This document shows positions 1-8,238 of a stretch of 64,000 nucleotides of DNA, piece by piece; the first letter of the stretch is position 1, and each line of letters starts with the position of its first letter. The stretch covers positions 112,451 through 176,450 of the forward strand of contig NZ_JAOTQN010000005.1 of the NCBI RefSeq assembly GCF_025641885.1. The letters are read 5' to 3'. The position numbers were made by a program, and so were the translations under genes. Source of the stretch: Pyrobaculum sp. 3827-6 (lineage in GTDB: Archaea; Thermoproteota; Thermoprotei; Thermoproteales; Thermoproteaceae). Under the pieces are notes generated by a model. It was not told the origin of the DNA. It saw nothing but the letters and a program-made list of their open reading frames with translations, and did not search any database.

Positions 1-2
1 CG

Positions 3-254
3 CTGGAGCGGCTGGCGGAGGTGGGGCCTTCTAAGTGGCGCGTGGCGCTCAGCGGGGCGTCTGTGGGGGGCGGCCGCGTGGTGGCTCTCTCGCGTCTGGT
101 GGAGCTGGTGGGGAACTGCAGGGTGTATTTCGTAGACGTGCCCAGCCGCGGGGCTTTGGAGAGGGCGGCTTCCCTCGGGCTGAGGCTGGGCCTGCCAGTG
201 AGGAGGCTGGGTGGGGAGGCGCCGGGGGACTGGGCCGTCGTTCTGGTGGACTAA
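3..254 (+). CDS. C-terminal part of an unrecognised protein (5' end outside window)
   Basis: An open frame enters from the left edge and stops at 254, so only the last 83 residues are visible. The reading has alternating hydrophobic strands and helices (for example VVALSRLVELVG and VYFVDVPSRGALERAAS), which suggests an alpha/beta fold, but I see no diagnostic motif. It ends 34 bases before the oxidoreductase start and probably lies upstream of it in the same direction. That gene has its own TATA at about 260-267, so the two need not be co-transcribed. Function not assigned. Confidence 0.5.
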   Translation: MERLAEVGPSKWRVALSGASVGGGRVVALSRLVELVGNCRVYFVDVPSRGALERAASLGLRLGLPVRRLGGEAPGDWAVVLVD

Positions 255-288
255 CGTAGCGTATATATCACGCCCCCCTCGCTACCTT

Positions 289-1248
289 ATGCGCGTGGTG
301 GTGGTCGGAGGGGGCGTGGCTGGGCTTTACTTTGCTAGTGAGTTTCTGAAATTTGCCCCTCATGTCACTCTCGTTGTTGTTGATCCCAAGCCTATTCATG
401 AGTTTGTTATCGGCATCCCTCTGGCCTTCGCCGGGCTTGTGGATTTTGAAGATTTGGCGTTTCCATTTTCAGATTTGAGGAGGGTAGTGCATGTAAAGGC
501 GGCGGCTGTTTCCGTGGAGGGGGGCTGTGTGAGGACTAACACGGGGCCTGTGCAGGTTTGTGGAGACTATGTAGTACTCGCGCCGGGGGGTTATAAGGTG
601 GGGAGTGCTGAGTACTGGAGTGTTGAGGGTTCTAGGAGGCTTTTCCAGGCTGTGGAGGGTAGCAGGGCTGTTAGGTTTATTGTAAATGAGTTTACCCCGG
701 TTGCCGGCTTTGCCGAAATTGCATATGCTATTAAAACTAGGTTTCCTGAGAAGGATGTGTCTATTCATGTAGTTTTCATACACGACGACTATAAAATGTT
801 CATGTCTATACAGCGTGAGTATATGGTTAAATCGGGTGTGGAGATTAGTGAGGAGCCTCCTCCTTATAGAGAGGGGGAGTTGAGAGTTTCTGTCCCCGCT
901 ATGAGGATACACCCCATCGCCGCGGGGCTTGATGTTGATCCGGTGACTTTTGAGACTCAGCACGAGCGTGTATATCTCATAGGGGACTCCTCCTTGTTGA
1001 AGCTTGGCTTGCCTCCCATTGGGTGGGGGGCTCTGTGGCAGGCCTCGACGCTGGCGCGGGCATTGGCGCAGGAGGTGTCCACCGGCGTATTTGAGGTGGA
1101 GGCTACTGATTGGGTGATCGCTGGCGATAGGGAGAGGTTTTTGAAGTGGCTTACGTATCGCATGACGACTGGCACGCCGGTGGTGCACCTCAAGGGGCTT
1201 TTCGACCTCTGGAGGTCGAGCGTGTTGAGGACGCTGTCGGGGGAGTAG
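289..1248 (+). CDS. FAD-dependent pyridine nucleotide-disulfide oxidoreductase family protein (NADH dehydrogenase / sulfide:quinone reductase-like)
   Basis: A flavoprotein of about 319 residues. The N-terminus MRVVVVGGGVAGLYFASEF is a classic GxGxxG dinucleotide-binding Rossmann strand-turn-helix. A later block, HERVYLIGDSSLLKLGLPP, matches the second FAD-contact motif (GD) of type II NADH dehydrogenases and sulfide:quinone reductases, where it precedes the residues binding the isoalloxazine ring. No paired redox-cysteine motif is obvious, which favours a general NAD(P)H- or sulfide:quinone reductase-like enzyme over a disulfide reductase. The ATG at 289 is chosen because a TATA (gtatatatc, about 260-267) lies 26 bases upstream; the frame itself stays open further upstream. 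Physiological donor and acceptor are unknown. Confidence 0.75.
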   Translation: MRVVVVGGGVAGLYFASEFLKFAPHVTLVVVDPKPIHEFVIGIPLAFAGLVDFEDLAFPFSDLRRVVHVKAAAVSVEGGCVRTNTGPVQVCGDYVVLAPGGYKVGSAEYWSVEGSRRLFQAVEGSRAVRFIVNEFTPVAGFAEIAYAIKTRFPEKDVSIHVVFIHDDYKMFMSIQREYMVKSGVEISEEPPPYREGELRVSVPAMRIHPIAAGLDVDPVTFETQHERVYLIGDSSLLKLGLPPIGWGALWQASTLARALAQEVSTGVFEVEATDWVIAGDRERFLKWLTYRMTTGTPVVHLKGLFDLWRSSVLRTLSGE

Positions 1249-1276
1249 TTTTTAAACTGGTTGGTTTGTCTGCGCG

Positions 1277-2725
1277 ATGGCTGAGAGGCAGAGTTCTGAG
1301 AGGGTGGAGGAGTGGAGGCGTCTGTTTGCCTCGTTGCGGGGGGCCGGGGTGGAGCCGTTTCCCCACTCCTACTCGCCTACCCACAGCGTGAAGGCGCTTA
1401 ACGAGCTTAGGAGGCAGGCTCTTCTGGAGCCGTGGCTGGGGATGGTGGTGAGGACCGCCGGGAGGGTCACCGACGTGAGGAGGCACCCCAACGTCGTGTT
1501 TATAGACCTCTACGAAGACGGCGCCCGCTTCCAAGTGATGGCGGATCCCAAGTTGCCGATTCTGGAGCACGTCTGGCGGGGGGATTTCATCGGTGTGGAG
1601 GGGCCTATTGTGAAGACCCAGCGGGGGGACTACGCGGTTAAGGCGTCGTCGGTGGTTCTGCTGGCTAAGGCGGCTCAGCCCCTCCCCGAGTGGGGGAAGG
1701 TGGATAGAGACTCACCGTTTTACATGAGGTACAGATCGGTGGCGATGGTTCTCGACCTTCAGCTGAGGTGGAGGGTTGCGGCTAGGGCTAGGCTTATACA
1801 GGCTTTTAGGGAGGCTATGTGGAGGCGCGGCTTTTTGGAGATCCCCACGCCGGTTCTCCAGCCTATATACGGCGGGGCGGCGGCTAGGCCCTTCACCACC
1901 AAGATCTGGGCGATTGACGAGGAGTGGTACCTCCGCATTTCCCCGGAGCTCTACCTGAAGCGCTACGTAATAGCGGGGTTTCCCAAGGTGTTTGAAATAG
2001 GCCCCCAGTTCCGCAACGAGGATATCGACGCCCTCCACAACCCGGAGTTCTGGTCGCTGGAGGCGTACCATGCCTACGCAGACTACAAAGACATTATGTC
2101 TCTCACGGAGGAGGTGGTGTACGAGGCTGTGAGCTCGGTGCTGGGGACCGGGGTGGTTAGGTACAGGGAGTGGAGTATCAACTTCAGCCCGCCGTGGAGG
2201 AGGGTCTCGCTTCACGACGCCTTGAGGGAGTTCGCCGGGGTGGACCCCGACAGGCTGACAGACGACGAGATTAAGGACAGGCTGAGGGAGCTCCAGGTGC
2301 CGCTGAGGGTTTACAACAGGGGGATTGCCCTCGTCAAGCTGTTTGAGAAGCTTGTGGAGAAGAAGCTCGTGGAGCCCACCTTTGTGGTGGACTACCCGGA
2401 GGAGTCGACGCCTCTCTGCAAGCCCCACAGAGAGAAGCCTGGCCTGGTGGAGAGGTTTGAGGTTTTTGTAGGCGGCCACGAGGTGGCGAACGCCTACACC
2501 GAGCTCAACGACCCGGTTAGGCAATACGAGTACTTCGCCAGGGAGGAGCAACTCTTCCCCAAGGAGGAGGCGCACCCCCTGGACTGGGACTTCGTGGAGG
2601 AGCTTTCCTTCGGCATGCCGCCCACCGGCGGGGTGGGCATAGGCGTGGATAGGCTTGCCATGATAATAACAAACGCCGAGTCTATTAAGGACGTCATCCC
2701 CTACCCAATTGTGAAGAGGGGATAG
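1277..2725 (+). CDS. lysS: Lysyl-tRNA synthetase, class II
   Basis: Charges tRNA-Lys with lysine in the cytoplasm. The 482-residue protein has an N-terminal OB-fold anticodon-binding domain (about residues 50-130, including HPNVVFIDLYEDG). The class II catalytic core follows: motif 2 FRNEDIDALHNPEF (about 245-258) and motif 3 GVGIGVDRLAM (about 457-467). A typical Lys/Asp/Asn subfamily C-terminus follows. Many archaea use the unrelated class I enzyme, but crenarchaea such as Pyrobaculum and Sulfolobus carry this class II form. The start is supported by a BoxA-like gtttttaaac at about 1249-1258. The last 32 bases overlap the convergent glycosyltransferase gene. Confidence 0.95.
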   Translation: MAERQSSERVEEWRRLFASLRGAGVEPFPHSYSPTHSVKALNELRRQALLEPWLGMVVRTAGRVTDVRRHPNVVFIDLYEDGARFQVMADPKLPILEHVWRGDFIGVEGPIVKTQRGDYAVKASSVVLLAKAAQPLPEWGKVDRDSPFYMRYRSVAMVLDLQLRWRVAARARLIQAFREAMWRRGFLEIPTPVLQPIYGGAAARPFTTKIWAIDEEWYLRISPELYLKRYVIAGFPKVFEIGPQFRNEDIDALHNPEFWSLEAYHAYADYKDIMSLTEEVVYEAVSSVLGTGVVRYREWSINFSPPWRRVSLHDALREFAGVDPDRLTDDEIKDRLRELQVPLRVYNRGIALVKLFEKLVEKKLVEPTFVVDYPEESTPLCKPHREKPGLVERFEVFVGGHEVANAYTELNDPVRQYEYFAREEQLFPKEEAHPLDWDFVEELSFGMPPTGGVGIGVDRLAMIITNAESIKDVIPYPIVKRG

Positions 2726-4208
2726 CCACCCTGGCCAAGGCGTGCAACACGGCCAATATAAGGAACGCGGCGCTGGACGCCAGGACCCAGTTAGAGATGT
2801 AGAGGGCGTAGGCCAGCAGGGCCGCCAGAGCCGCGGCGAGGCCCAGCTCGTATAGGCCGAGGCGGCCAGCCACCGAGGCGAGGCCCTTCGGCGTGACGTG
2901 CCACCTGATCCTCCTCTTGAGGAGCCCCATGAGGACGTAGAGGGTTAGGTATGGGCTTAGGGCTAGGAGGAGGGCTCCCGAGGTTATCAGCTTGCCCGCC
3001 ACGGCGGGGAAGCTGTAGCCGTCTCTTGCGGCTAGTCTATAGACGTAGTAGCTCTGCATCAAGGCGGCTACGCCTAGGGCCAGCTGGAGTATCAGGATGT
3101 GGAGGGGTGGGAGGATTATCCCCATGTAGCCCATGGCCACTCCTGCCAGCATTATGGAGAATGTGGTTAGTATCATGAGGGGGTGGGTGGCTACGTTTAG
3201 AAATACGCTGAGTCTGTGGGCCAGGGGCATTTTCAGCTTGAAGATCTCCGCGCCGTACACCGCGAGGAGATACGCCGAGTTATAGGTCCACCTGGCGTAC
3301 TGTTTTTTAAACGCGTCGTAGCCCGCCGGCACCTCTACGTAGACCGGGGGCCCCGGAGCGTAGGCCACCCGCCCGCCGTGCAGATAGGCCTTCATCGAGA
3401 TGTCGTAGTCGTCGGCCGTGCAGTTGCAGAACCCGCCCACCTCTCTGAAGAACTCACGCCTGACGGCTATCCCTGAGCCCAGTGCGAATACGGGGTGGCC
3501 GGTGTTGTGGCGGCCTAGTATCGACACGTGGAGGAGGAGGTATTTGTAGAGGAATAGCTGTAGCTGCGCCACGGGGGTCTTGACGGGGGCGTAGCCGTCC
3601 CACCCGAGGAACAGTATCTCCCTCTCCCCCACCGCCCTGGCCCTCTGGCACATGTCTGGGGGCGGCACGCTGTCGACGTCGAGAAATACCAACACGTCGC
3701 CCTCCGCCATCTCGGCGGCCCAGTTCAGCGCCACCCCCTTGTACCCCTGGGGGGTGGGCCTTCTCAACACCTTGACGTTGGGCCTGCCCAGGGCCTCCAC
3801 GGCGCGTTTAACCTCCTCAAACACGTCGGGGGGGTCGTCGGATACGATTAAAATCTCGGCGTGGGGACACTGGAGGGCGCCGAGCCTCTTCACAGCCTCG
3901 GCCACGGTTTCGGGCTTCTCGTTTTTCACCGGTATGATTATGGAGAGGGGGACCTCAGCCGGGGCGCCCGCGGGGCCCTGGGGGTCCGTCCTGGCGTGTC
4001 TGGCGTAGAACACGTAGTGGGCGATGAGGAGTATGGACAGCACCAGCAACGCCATATAGAGATAGAGGAGCGTGTGTTGAAGCCACGGAGGTATAACCGG
4101 CGCGTTGGGAATCGTCACGGGGCCCTCCCTCGTCTTGTTTAAAACCTGGAGGGTGTCGTTGATGAGATTCCTGGGTACTGTAACAGTTGGAAAGGTTATA
4201 TTAACCAC
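2694..4208 (-). CDS. Membrane-anchored family 2 glycosyltransferase
   Basis: Predicted to transfer sugars or build polysaccharide at the cytoplasmic membrane. After a short extracytoplasmic-type N-terminus there is one membrane helix (LLYLYMALLVLSILLIAHYV). A GT-A domain follows, with the nucleotide-binding strand LSIIIPVKNE, a DxD metal motif in VFLDVDSVPPPD, the acceptor motif CTADDYDISMK, and QYARWTYNS (the QxxRW motif of processive GT2 enzymes). Four or more C-terminal membrane helices complete the cellulose/hyaluronan synthase-like layout. The frame is open to an ATG at 4217, but TTTAAA at 4229-4234 sits only about 14 bases from it. The GTG at 4208 fits leaderless spacing better. The gene overlaps the 3' end of lysS convergently. 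Product sugar unknown. Confidence 0.85.
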   Translation of the reverse strand: MVNITFPTVTVPRNLINDTLQVLNKTREGPVTIPNAPVIPPWLQHTLLYLYMALLVLSILLIAHYVFYARHARTDPQGPAGAPAEVPLSIIIPVKNEKPETVAEAVKRLGALQCPHAEILIVSDDPPDVFEEVKRAVEALGRPNVKVLRRPTPQGYKGVALNWAAEMAEGDVLVFLDVDSVPPPDMCQRARAVGEREILFLGWDGYAPVKTPVAQLQLFLYKYLLLHVSILGRHNTGHPVFALGSGIAVRREFFREVGGFCNCTADDYDISMKAYLHGGRVAYAPGPPVYVEVPAGYDAFKKQYARWTYNSAYLLAVYGAEIFKLKMPLAHRLSVFLNVATHPLMILTTFSIMLAGVAMGYMGIILPPLHILILQLALGVAALMQSYYVYRLAARDGYSFPAVAGKLITSGALLLALSPYLTLYVLMGLLKRRIRWHVTPKGLASVAGRLGLYELGLAAALAALLAYALYISNWVLASSAAFLILAVLHALARVAIPSSQLGRG

Positions 4209-4322
4209 AAGCCGCATTTGGGGAATAATTTAAAGTCTTCACGTGGAGGGCCTTGGGGACGTGATACTTAGATACTCCACTAATGTGATGCAGAGGTGGT
4301 TTTTATAGGCTCCTATAGTAAC

Positions 4323-5063
4323 GTGGTGGCTGTCTACGAAACTCCCAGGGTTCTGCTGGTGGGGAGCTGGGGATCCGAGGCGCTTGTGTCCGCCTTCACC
4401 GACGTCTTGTATAGGGGGGTGGAGTGGCGGGAGGCGGTGGGGGCCCAGACGGGGGAGCTGGTGGCCAGGCGCGTCTCCGCCTTCTACAGGCAGGGCCACT
4501 GGTCTGTCTTCGAGTTTATGGGGGCGCAGTTCCTCGTGGAGTGCTCAAGGGCGTGCCACACCCAGTTTATCCGCCACAGGCTGGCTTCCTACTGGAGCGA
4601 GTCCCAGCGCTACGTGGACTACGCCAAGAGGGAGATTAGGTTCGTGGTGCCGAGGGGCTTCCCCGCCGACATTTTGAAGAGGGCCTACGAGGACTACGTA
4701 AGGCTGAGGGAGTCCTTCAAGCCGGAGTACGCCAGGATGGCGCTTCCAAACGCCGCGGCTACGGCCTTCGCGGTGCAGATGAACGCCAGGGAGCTCCTCC
4801 TCAACTTCGTCCCGCTGAGGTGCGCCTACGCCGCCCAGGCGGAGATTAGACACGTCTGCTGGCAGATGTTCGCAATGGCGTGGAGGCTCTGGCCCACCTT
4901 GGCGAGGCACGTGTGGGAGGATCTGCCCAGCCTCCACAGAGACTTCTGCACCAAGGTGCCTAGAGGAGAGGACTGCCGCCTATACGCCATCAAAGACGCC
5001 GAGGAGAGACATGGCCCACTGCCAGAGAAGCCCTGGCTCGCCGCGGCTGTGTATGGCCCCTAG
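4323..5063 (+). CDS. thyX: Flavin-dependent thymidylate synthase ThyX
   Basis: Makes dTMP from dUMP using methylenetetrahydrofolate, FAD and NADPH. The signature RHRxxSxxxxSxR is visible as RHRLASYWSESQRY about one third into the protein. The C-terminal helices (AEIRHVCWQMFAMAW and LYAIKDAEERHGPLP) also fit the family, and 246 residues is normal length. The frame remains open to a GTG at 4296, but tttttata at about 4299-4306 would be the BoxA for the GTG codons at 4323/4326, about 23-26 bases downstream, so I prefer 4323. The downstream gene starts inside the last codons (ATG at 5053), suggesting one transcript. Confidence 0.93.
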   Translation: MVAVYETPRVLLVGSWGSEALVSAFTDVLYRGVEWREAVGAQTGELVARRVSAFYRQGHWSVFEFMGAQFLVECSRACHTQFIRHRLASYWSESQRYVDYAKREIRFVVPRGFPADILKRAYEDYVRLRESFKPEYARMALPNAAATAFAVQMNARELLLNFVPLRCAYAAQAEIRHVCWQMFAMAWRLWPTLARHVWEDLPSLHRDFCTKVPRGEDCRLYAIKDAEERHGPLPEKPWLAAAVYGP

Positions 5064-5916
5064 AAGGGTGTTGATAAGAGGCCTCGAGGCGGGGTCGGCG
5101 TACCTCGCCTACCTCCTAAGAGAGAGCGGGGTGGAGGTGGATGTGCTGACTGCGAACCCCTCCGACCCTCTGCTAGACGTGCCGCCGTTCGAGCCGCTCT
5201 TCACTCTCGACTTTCTGAGAGACGTCTTGGCGGTTAGGTTTGTGGAGCAGGCCTCGGGCAACTACGACGCAGTCGTGGACTCCTGCGACGTTTTTAAAAT
5301 TGAGGAGGTGAAGGGGGCCCTCTCGGGGGACAAGCCGGTCTACGTCGTGGGGGACAGCTGGCTCTCCGCCTCGCTTTCCCTCTACAGATCTCTCCCAGTG
5401 CCCGACGTAGATATCGACCTGCCCGTGGAGAAAACCGGCGAGTTTTTAGAGGTGCAGGTAAGGTACAGGCCCTACGTGGGTGGCAACTACTCCCTCTGCG
5501 GGGGCTTCCGCGACGCCTGGGGCGGATGTCTCTACACGCCCATGCGGGCCTTGGAGAGGGTGTTCGCCGCCGCCGACGTCTACGCCTCCCTGATGGGGCT
5601 CGAGGCCCCTGGTAGGAGGCTGAGGCTGGAGTACGCCGTGGGGAGGGATAGGTTCTACGCCGCTGTGGGCTGCAGACCCGAGGGCAAGGTCTCGAAGATA
5701 AATATAGGCGATGCCCAGGTGTGGATATACGGCGAGGGGGGCGCGCCGCGGTACATCTTCTTCCAAGGCAAGCCGGAACACGCGCCCTGGTTCTTCTCCA
5801 TGTACAACCTTGCCAGAGCTGTCAACTCGGCGTATCTATACGACTTCGCCCTACGCGGCAGAGGGGGGCTCAACCTCGCCTACGTGGGCCACCTCTTCCG
5901 GGAGCTGAGGGGGTAG
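5053..5916 (+). CDS. Conserved hypothetical, possible Rossmann-type dinucleotide-binding protein
   Basis: A 287-residue protein whose start ATG overlaps the end of thyX by 11 bases. The N-terminus (RRVLIRGLEAGSAYLAYLL followed by VEVDVLTAN) has the strand-loop-helix-strand shape of FAD/NAD-binding proteins, but the glycine loop is degenerate (GLEAGS). The middle (VVDSCDVFKIEEVKG and KPVYVVGDSWL) also looks alpha/beta. I do not recognise a family. The tight overlap with thyX suggests co-expression, but nothing specific links it to nucleotide metabolism. An upstream in-frame ATG at 5011 lies entirely within thyX and is less likely. Confidence 0.6.
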   Translation: MAPRRVLIRGLEAGSAYLAYLLRESGVEVDVLTANPSDPLLDVPPFEPLFTLDFLRDVLAVRFVEQASGNYDAVVDSCDVFKIEEVKGALSGDKPVYVVGDSWLSASLSLYRSLPVPDVDIDLPVEKTGEFLEVQVRYRPYVGGNYSLCGGFRDAWGGCLYTPMRALERVFAAADVYASLMGLEAPGRRLRLEYAVGRDRFYAAVGCRPEGKVSKINIGDAQVWIYGEGGAPRYIFFQGKPEHAPWFFSMYNLARAVNSAYLYDFALRGRGGLNLAYVGHLFRELRG

Positions 5917-6052
5917 CCACACCAGGTTGGCTACAGCTTCAATGCAGAGACTTTAGAGGTGTCCCCAGACACCGTCGGGCTGTCTCACGGCGCCGCGTGT
6001 GCGGCCCTCCCAGCCCGTCGCGGCGGTGTAAAACGTGTCTATGTTTAAAAAC
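5917..6052. other. Intergenic stretch between convergent genes, no gene seen
   Basis: About 136 bases between the convergent hypothetical gene and rpl15e. It contains GC-rich runs and an isolated gtttaaaaactt near 6043, which could serve as a T-rich termination region for either gene. I see no RNA gene, repeat or coding frame that can be supported. Confidence 0.3.
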
Positions 6053-6619
6053 TTACTGCCCCGCCTTGAGCTTGGGGAGCAACGTCTTCTTTAGGTACTC
6101 GATTGTCTTCTTCTGCCTCTCCCTCAGCCTCCTCGCGACCCTCCTCCTGGGCGCCTCTCTGCCGCATATGCCGGAGTAGAGCGGATCGCTTCTCACGGCG
6201 GGGGCGTTGCAGTCGACTAATATAACCTCGAAATATCTATACATGCCGTCGTCTGCCACCCAGTAGCTGTTGAGGACTTCTAGGTTGGGGAACTTCCTGG
6301 CGGCTCTCTCCTCCGCCACCTGCCGCCATGATTTCCACGCCGCTATGCCGTAGACGCCCATCCTCTTGGGCCTCCTCCCCGAGTCGGGCCTCCTCCTGTT
6401 GAAGGGCCCCCTTATTAACCTCACCCTCACGACCACGACGCCTTGCTTCGCCTTGTAGCCCAGCTTCCTGGCGCGCTCCAGCCGGAAGGGCCTCTCCACC
6501 CTCACGATCGAGGGCGCCCTCCTCCACTCTATCAACACCTTTCTCATCAACCGCTCGTGCACCTCCCTCCCCAGTTTCCTGTACCACATGGCCATGTAGC
6601 TGTACGCCGACCGGGCCAC
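6053..6619 (-). CDS. rpl15e: Large-subunit ribosomal protein L15e
   Basis: Structural protein of the 50S subunit, archaeal/eukaryotic type and absent from bacteria. The 188-residue lysine/arginine-rich sequence carries the family hallmarks: an N-terminus ending in [15 protein letters not shown], the central [19 protein letters not shown], the [11 protein letters not shown] block and [18 protein letters not shown]. The start is GTG at 6619, with a palindromic ctttataag TATA at about 6638-6646 read on the minus strand. Across archaea this gene often sits beside the exosome/RNase P gene set, which is what follows here, although in this genome it is divergent from that set. Confidence 0.96.
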   Translation of the reverse strand: MARSAYSYMAMWYRKLGREVHERLMRKVLIEWRRAPSIVRVERPFRLERARKLGYKAKQGVVVVRVRLIRGPFNRRRPDSGRRPKRMGVYGIAAWKSWRQVAEERAARKFPNLEVLNSYWVADDGMYRYFEVILVDCNAPAVRSDPLYSGICGREAPRRRVARRLRERQKKTIEYLKKTLLPKLKAGQ

Positions 6620-6692
6620 GGCCCAGTGCTAAGCCGTCTTTATAAGCTTTTCCCGCCGCGACACAGCTATAAACCCCCAGCCGCCCAGCTCC

Positions 6693-7052
6693 GTGCGGTG
6701 TAGATACGTCGAGATCAGCGTCATAATACACGCCACGGAGTCGCTGGACAGGATCCTCGAGGCGCTCCGCAACTTCTTCGGCCCCCTCCCCATAGTGGTT
6801 GAGGTTTACGAGGGGCACCACGGCAACCCCATATACCTCGCCACGTCGTATGTAGAGGACTGCGACGGCCTCCTCGACAAGCTCTGCGCCGCCTTCAGCG
6901 GAGAGGTGCCGGCCTCCCGGGGGGAGGGCGAGGGGCTGTACTACCTAAGGCTAGACAAGCAGGCCCTGGCGAGGGGCCAGGTCAGGGCTGTGGACCACGA
7001 CGACGTTGTTAGGCTGAAGATTAGGACAAGAGGCGGCCTCTGCACCGGGTGA
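6693..7052 (+). CDS. COG1325-type RNA-binding protein, predicted exosome-associated subunit
   Basis: A 119-residue protein starting with EISVIIHATESLDRILEALRNFF and ending LDKQALARGQVRAVDHDDVVRLKIRTRGG. This matches the archaeal family of small RNA-binding proteins placed in the exosome/RNase P gene neighbourhood and predicted to act in RNA processing. The assignment rests on remembered family features plus the syntenic position (L15e, this gene, Rpp30, Pop5). The GTG start at 6693 has a TATA (gctataaac) at about 6665-6673. Direct biochemical function of the family is unclear to me. Confidence 0.7.
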   Translation: MRCRYVEISVIIHATESLDRILEALRNFFGPLPIVVEVYEGHHGNPIYLATSYVEDCDGLLDKLCAAFSGEVPASRGEGEGLYYLRLDKQALARGQVRAVDHDDVVRLKIRTRGGLCTG

Positions 7053-7085
7053 GGCTGTTTTTTAAATAAGCCCCATATGTGTCCC

Positions 7086-7619
7086 GTGTCTGGCGTCGTG
7101 GTGAGGAGGGGGTTTGTGGAGTGGGACTTGGCGTCGCCGGGGCCGGCTGTGGAGAGGGCGCTGTGGGAGGTGGGGGTCAGGGCCGTCTTGCTGAGGGAGG
7201 AGGCCGAGACGAGTCTGCTGGCCCCCTTTGTCCGGGGGGTGGATGTAAAGTGGGCAGAGGCCAGGGGGAGAGATAAGTTCAACGTCTACGTCTACAAGCC
7301 TGACGTACAGCTCATCAGGGTAAGCCCACACGCCCCGCTCACCCGCGATCAGGTCAGGACAGCGGTGAGGTATGGGAAGTATGTGGAGCTCCAGCTCAAA
7401 CCCCTCCTCTCCAACCTGGCCCTCCTCGCCGAGTGGCTCAAAGTCCTCGAGCCTGAGGCTGTTGTCTTCTCTACCCCCGTGGAGGGCCTCCGGGATGTCA
7501 AGTCTCCGCTGGACGTGGCGGCTCTTCTCGTAGAGGTCAGCGGCGGCGACGACTGGGTCTACCCATTTAAAAACTCCCTCGCGGTGCTGACGGAGCTCGT
7601 AGCTGGCAGAGATGACTAA
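7086..7619 (+). CDS. rnp3: RNase P protein component 3 (Rpp30)
   Basis: Protein subunit of the RNase P ribonucleoprotein that trims tRNA 5' leaders; the family has a TIM-barrel PHP-like fold. Supporting stretches include [57 protein letters not shown] and [15 protein letters not shown], in the right order for archaeal Rpp30. At about 177 residues it is slightly short. An ATG at 7077 is in frame, but the BoxA tttttaaataa (7058-7068) is only about 15 bases from it. The GTG at 7086 has the usual leaderless spacing. The gene overlaps the Pop5 gene by 8 bases, so the two subunits are probably made together. Confidence 0.82.
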   Translation: MSGVVVRRGFVEWDLASPGPAVERALWEVGVRAVLLREEAETSLLAPFVRGVDVKWAEARGRDKFNVYVYKPDVQLIRVSPHAPLTRDQVRTAVRYGKYVELQLKPLLSNLALLAEWLKVLEPEAVVFSTPVEGLRDVKSPLDVAALLVEVSGGDDWVYPFKNSLAVLTELVAGRDD

Positions 7620-7935
7620 GTGGCGCTACCTCGTCATTAGGAGTGCGGACCCAGCCTCTTGCTACGTGGAGTTGCTCGGGCTGTACCCGCTGGTGGGCTT
7701 CGCCTCGTTGATACACCCGCCTAGGCTAGTCGCCATGTACGACGACGTGTTGGTAATAGGCGTCCCCAGAGACGTGGCGAGGAGGGTCAGAGCCGCCGTC
7801 GCCCTGCTGGACGGCTGCTACACGGTTAAGGTGGTGGGCACCTCTAGGCGGGCGAGGGCCGTGGCGGCGTCTATAAGAAATTTAACCAAGGCCGTTGATC
7901 TAGACGTGATGACGAGTACCAAAGCCGATACGTGA
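7612..7935 (+). CDS. rnp2: RNase P protein component 2 (Pop5/Rpp14 family)
   Basis: Pop5 pairs with Rpp30 on the catalytic domain of RNase P RNA. The 107-residue protein opens with [20 protein letters not shown], has [21 protein letters not shown] in the middle, and then [20 protein letters not shown]. This reproduces the Pop5 pattern of an RRM-like fold whose late strand leads into a G-(T/S) basic loop. Its start codon lies within the last codons of rnp3, as expected for a translationally coupled pair. In many archaea the proteasome and exosome genes follow; here the cluster simply ends. Confidence 0.8.
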   Translation: MTKWRYLVIRSADPASCYVELLGLYPLVGFASLIHPPRLVAMYDDVLVIGVPRDVARRVRAAVALLDGCYTVKVVGTSRRARAVAASIRNLTKAVDLDVMTSTKADT

Positions 7936-7936
7936 C

Positions 7937-8215
7937 GTGCTCGCGACGGACTGATCCACCATCACCTGGGCATGGGCACCTTGACAGACGTGACGTCAGC
8001 CGCCTCCAGCGGTCGGCCCGCCCCAGCCCCGAGGGGTCCAGCCCTACGCGGAGTGAAAAGCCGAAGGGATAGAGCACAGAGTTGACCCCGTAGCCGCCTC
8101 TTAGATACACACCGCCGCCGAAAACCATATACCTGCCGTCGACCGGAGGCGCGGCCACCGCCTCGCCTGTTTTCAAGTCCAAAGCCCATACCGGCCGTAG
8201 GCATTGACCAAGTGC
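7937..8215 (-). pseudogene. Relic of a quinoprotein-type beta-propeller gene
   Basis: On the minus strand the reading VWALDLKTGEAVAAP is a typical PQQ-propeller blade motif (xxALDxKTGxxx). It continues with GRYMVFGGGVYLRGG before losing coherence near LSRCPCPGDGG. There is no usable start and no full domain, so I read this as the remains of a dehydrogenase or WD/PQQ-repeat protein. The stretch otherwise has no gene between rnp2 and the ATP-grasp gene. It could also be chance, because only one blade is recognisable. Confidence 0.4.
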
Positions 8216-8238
8216 TTTCTTGGATGTGGCGTGGGGGC

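Noticed and set aside
469..1188. Long minus-strand frame opposite the oxidoreductase gene
   Set aside because: Shadow of a high-GC codon pattern; the + strand product has clear FAD motifs. The same applies to many opposite-strand frames over lysS, sufB, atpI, thrS and others.
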